Source: Trichinella spiralis (taxonomy: Eukaryota; Nematoda; Enoplea; Trichinellida; Trichinellidae). Taken from it: DNA of 64,000 nt. The DNA is taken from the NCBI GenBank assembly GCA_000181795.3, contig CM012954.1, forward strand, positions 17,278,758 through 17,342,757. The letters are read 5' to 3'. The notes beneath the pieces were generated by a model, which ran no database searches, was not told the origin of the DNA, and was given only the letters and a program-made list of their open reading frames with translations. Made by a program: the position numbers and the translations under genes. The first letter of the stretch is position 1. Every line of letters starts with the position of its first letter. Positions 61,811 to 64,000 of this stretch are shown in pieces.

Positions 61811-62290
61811 ATGCTTCAACGCAGGTTGGACAATGCAGCTCCCACTGTTTACGAGAAGAAAAATGCTCGTCGTGGATCAAGCGAACAACAGCAGCAGATG
61901 GATTTCAATGTTCACGATCCGATTGATGAGATGGAAATTTTCGACCTGATCCGCGACATCAAAGATCCTGAGCATCCGTTCACATTGGAAGAGTTGAATG
62001 TTGTTTCGTTGGAAAATATCGAAGTTGAAGACAAAGGCGTAAGTCAAGTTGTGGTCCACTTCACGCCGACACTACCCCACTGTTCGTTGGCGGTGATCAT
62101 CGGTTTGTGCATTCGAGCGAAATTGGCACGTTCACTTCCAAGGCGTTTCAAAATTGACGTCCGACTGACTCCCGGTAGCCACGACCACGCTGAGCAAATG
62201 AGCAAGCAGTTGTGTGACAAAGAAAGAGTCGCAGCCGCTCTGGAACGTTCTGAAATATTCCAATCGGTCATCGCATGCCTTTATAATTGA
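61811..62290 (+). CDS. CIAO2B: MIP18-family Fe-S targeting factor CIAO2B
   Basis: Subunit of the cytosolic iron-sulfur targeting (CIA) complex with CIAO1 and MMS19, delivering clusters to DNA polymerases and helicases. Single exon, 159 residues (human 163). DUF59/MIP18 fold is clear: NARRGS, DEMEIFDLIRDIKDPEHPFTLEEL, then PTLPHCSLAVIIGLCIRAKL with the conserved reactive Cys, KIDVRLTPGSHDHAEQ, and DKERVAAALE. The ATG at 61811 (MLQRRLDNAAPTVYEKK) is preferred over two in-frame upstream ATGs since homology begins here. Absence of introns contrasts with its neighbours. Confidence 0.96.
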   Translation: MLQRRLDNAAPTVYEKKNARRGSSEQQQQMDFNVHDPIDEMEIFDLIRDIKDPEHPFTLEELNVVSLENIEVEDKGVSQVVVHFTPTLPHCSLAVIIGLCIRAKLARSLPRRFKIDVRLTPGSHDHAEQMSKQLCDKERVAAALERSEIFQSVIACLYN

Positions 62291-64000
62291 ATTGTTAATT
62301 AATTTTTTTCGATCAATTGAAAAAATTGAAACAAAATTGTAAAATAATGTCAAAAAAAACAATGTTGATTTTTCCACATTGTTTGATTCGGTTTATAATC
62401 GTTTTAATTTCTTTTGTTCAAAAGAAAAACCGATCGATTGACGACGACAATTCATTTTCTCACCAATCAATCCGAATCAAATTGGAATCAGTTGACATGA
62501 GATTGAAATCAACGTTTATAAATTTAATATTTATAAAAATTTAAGATTTTCATCTTTATTATGTGAAAAAAAATTTTTTCTTTTTAAAAAAAGACATCGC
62601 GTTTGAGTAAAATAAAGGAATTCATCGGATGTTCCACGTTTCACGTTGGACCATAATTTGATGTTCAGGTACATGATTTGTTAGAAATTGGATAATTCGA
62701 TTGGTTGTTGATCAAATTTGTCTCAAACGTTTAATTTTTTGCTGTTGCTGTTACGGTGATATTGGTTGAAGGGTAAAAGTTGAATTGAATTGTGAATGTT
62801 CTTTGACCAAGCAGACGGCGATGATGCAGACAGATACTGAGGCTGTGGAACAACCATCGTGCAACAGCAGATGGCTAAATGCACCGAATGCCCAGTAAAA
62901 AAGCTCGGGGGCGAAAATTCCGACCGTTCTAGCAAGACACCAGTTTTCGGTGCATTTTTGCAAGGTCGCCTGCCAAAACATCGTCAGCATCTTGTTGTCA
63001 TTGATGATGATTCATTCATCCATAATTATATTTTTCCACCACTCACTTGTCAGTCGTTTCCCCTTCGGTCTGCATTTGCATATTGTTCGTTGGTCAGTTA
63101 ATTTTGTACACGTTCCCAGCGCAGAATATGAATGAATCGATTTTCACCTCAAAGCAAAGCCGGTTCCGGTGGCCATTCTCAAGCCGTGTTTGCTTTTGAT
63201 TCTAGCTCTTTTCAACCGCTCGCTTGCCGGATGTGATCAATTGGCCAGCTTTGAAAGTTTTCAGCATTCTCAATTTAGGTACGTTCAAAATCAGCCATCC
63301 TGTATGTAATCTGATCTATACAACTTTCTGCATAATCAATCATAAAAAAATTTTATCTAAAATTATATACATTTTTTCATTATCATTTGCAATTCATCAT
63401 CAAGAATTCCTTGTAATTCAATAGGAAAAGCTGTTTTTTTTTGTTTTTTCAACATTTGTAAAATCCATTTTCTCTCAAAACTTACATTAGACGGGATAAA
63501 ATTTTCAAATTTGCATTCATTTGATTTCATTCATAAAATTGATTCATCAATTTTTAACAATTCTTTGCCAAAAGGTGCGTGAAAATTCTAGTCGAATATT
63601 TGTCACGATTTTCTTAAATAACTTAAACACGCTTTGCATGAGATGATGATGATAATGGTTTTATTTGATCAGTGAATAATAAATAATCTCTTTCTCTTTC
63701 TCTCTCTCTCTTTCTCTGTTTTGTTCTCTGTCTTTGATCGTTTCACTCTTCATATCATTTTCTTTCCAGTTTAAACTTTTACCTGTCACTTCTCTCATCT
63801 ACCTCCGCCACAACTTTCAATGCTTATATCTGCTTGGATCTTCTCAGCTTTATTCATTCGAAGAAAGCTTGCACATGTTTCGATTTTGCAAATTGACGTT
63901 GAAACATTTCACGAAATTTAATTTCTTCCTTTTCTTCTTTTTCCCTTCCATTTTAACAGCTTGTTTTATTGGAGCTTCCTTTCTTCAGCTTGGTAGCTGT
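62291..64000. other. Gene-free end of window
   Basis: CIAO2B 3' region followed by sequence with no exon I can defend. 62730-63240 is less AT-rich and has open frames on both strands without family match; it might hold the promoter or first exon of a gene lying beyond the window. A (TC)n tract sits at about 63688-63718. Confidence 0.45.

Noticed and set aside
1-64000. tRNA, rRNA and other structured RNA genes
   Set aside because: I looked for A and B box-like promoter motifs and conserved loops on both strands and saw none I could support; a covariance scan would be needed to exclude them.

Overview
This is animal nuclear DNA, AT-rich (by eye about two-thirds A+T), with compact multi-exon genes whose introns are mostly 45-70 bases, GT donors and TTTCAG-type acceptors. 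Gene content (a single transmembrane MACIT collagen, one Pur-alpha, one MTA, a PTK7/Otk pseudokinase receptor) and intron style fit a nematode outside Caenorhabditis best. The phylum is an inference, and no spliced leader or rRNA marker is present to settle it. No prokaryotic features, CRISPR arrays, tRNA or rRNA genes were recognised.

Layout. 0-8.2 kb is a repeat nest made of broken pieces of a hAT DNA transposon, including a long transposase fragment, an inverted second copy and a multiply repeated segment carrying a 33-base hairpin. 8.6-12.2 kb (minus) is the splicing factor Crooked neck, facing away from a small unknown gene with CDK-site motifs (13.3-14.0 kb, plus). 14.4-15.2 kb is an unexplained GC-richer block. 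15.3-16.2 kb (minus) is a DNAJC4-like J protein and 16.9-19.4 kb (minus) a KIAA2013-like membrane protein. After a 4.4 kb gene-free stretch, 23.8-32.6 kb (plus) is a 26-exon transmembrane collagen. 33.4-35.2 kb (minus) is SAR1 and 37.0-38.2 kb (plus) Pur-alpha. 39.0-41.0 kb (minus) is a decayed JMJD6 gene. 41.2-41.8 kb (minus) is RPL32, 42.9-44.2 kb (plus) EIF3M, 44.6-44.9 kb (minus) a small candidate lipidated protein. 45.6-53.8 kb (plus) is a PTK7-like receptor pseudokinase, 56.1-60.9 kb (plus) an MTA-family NuRD subunit and 61.8-62.3 kb (plus) the Fe-S targeting factor CIAO2B. 62.3-64 kb shows no gene.

The genes are unrelated housekeeping and developmental genes, not an operon or pathway cluster: RNA splicing, translation (RPL32, EIF3M), COPII traffic (SAR1), chromatin (MTA), Fe-S assembly (CIAO2B), cell-surface signalling (PTK7, collagen). 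Several sit head to head across 0.7-4.4 kb gaps that probably hold both promoters. For nearly every gene I rebuilt the exons by hand, and the summed coding lengths are multiples of three with conserved family motifs across the junctions.

The most interesting items are the JMJD6 relic (stops, frameshifts and a lost iron-binding His, beside intact genes), the repeated 33-base hairpin in the hAT nest, the 166-residue protein with three full CDK consensus sites, the BAH-domain insertion and extra zinc-finger-like motif in the MTA protein, and the low-complexity insert in the PTK7 pseudokinase.
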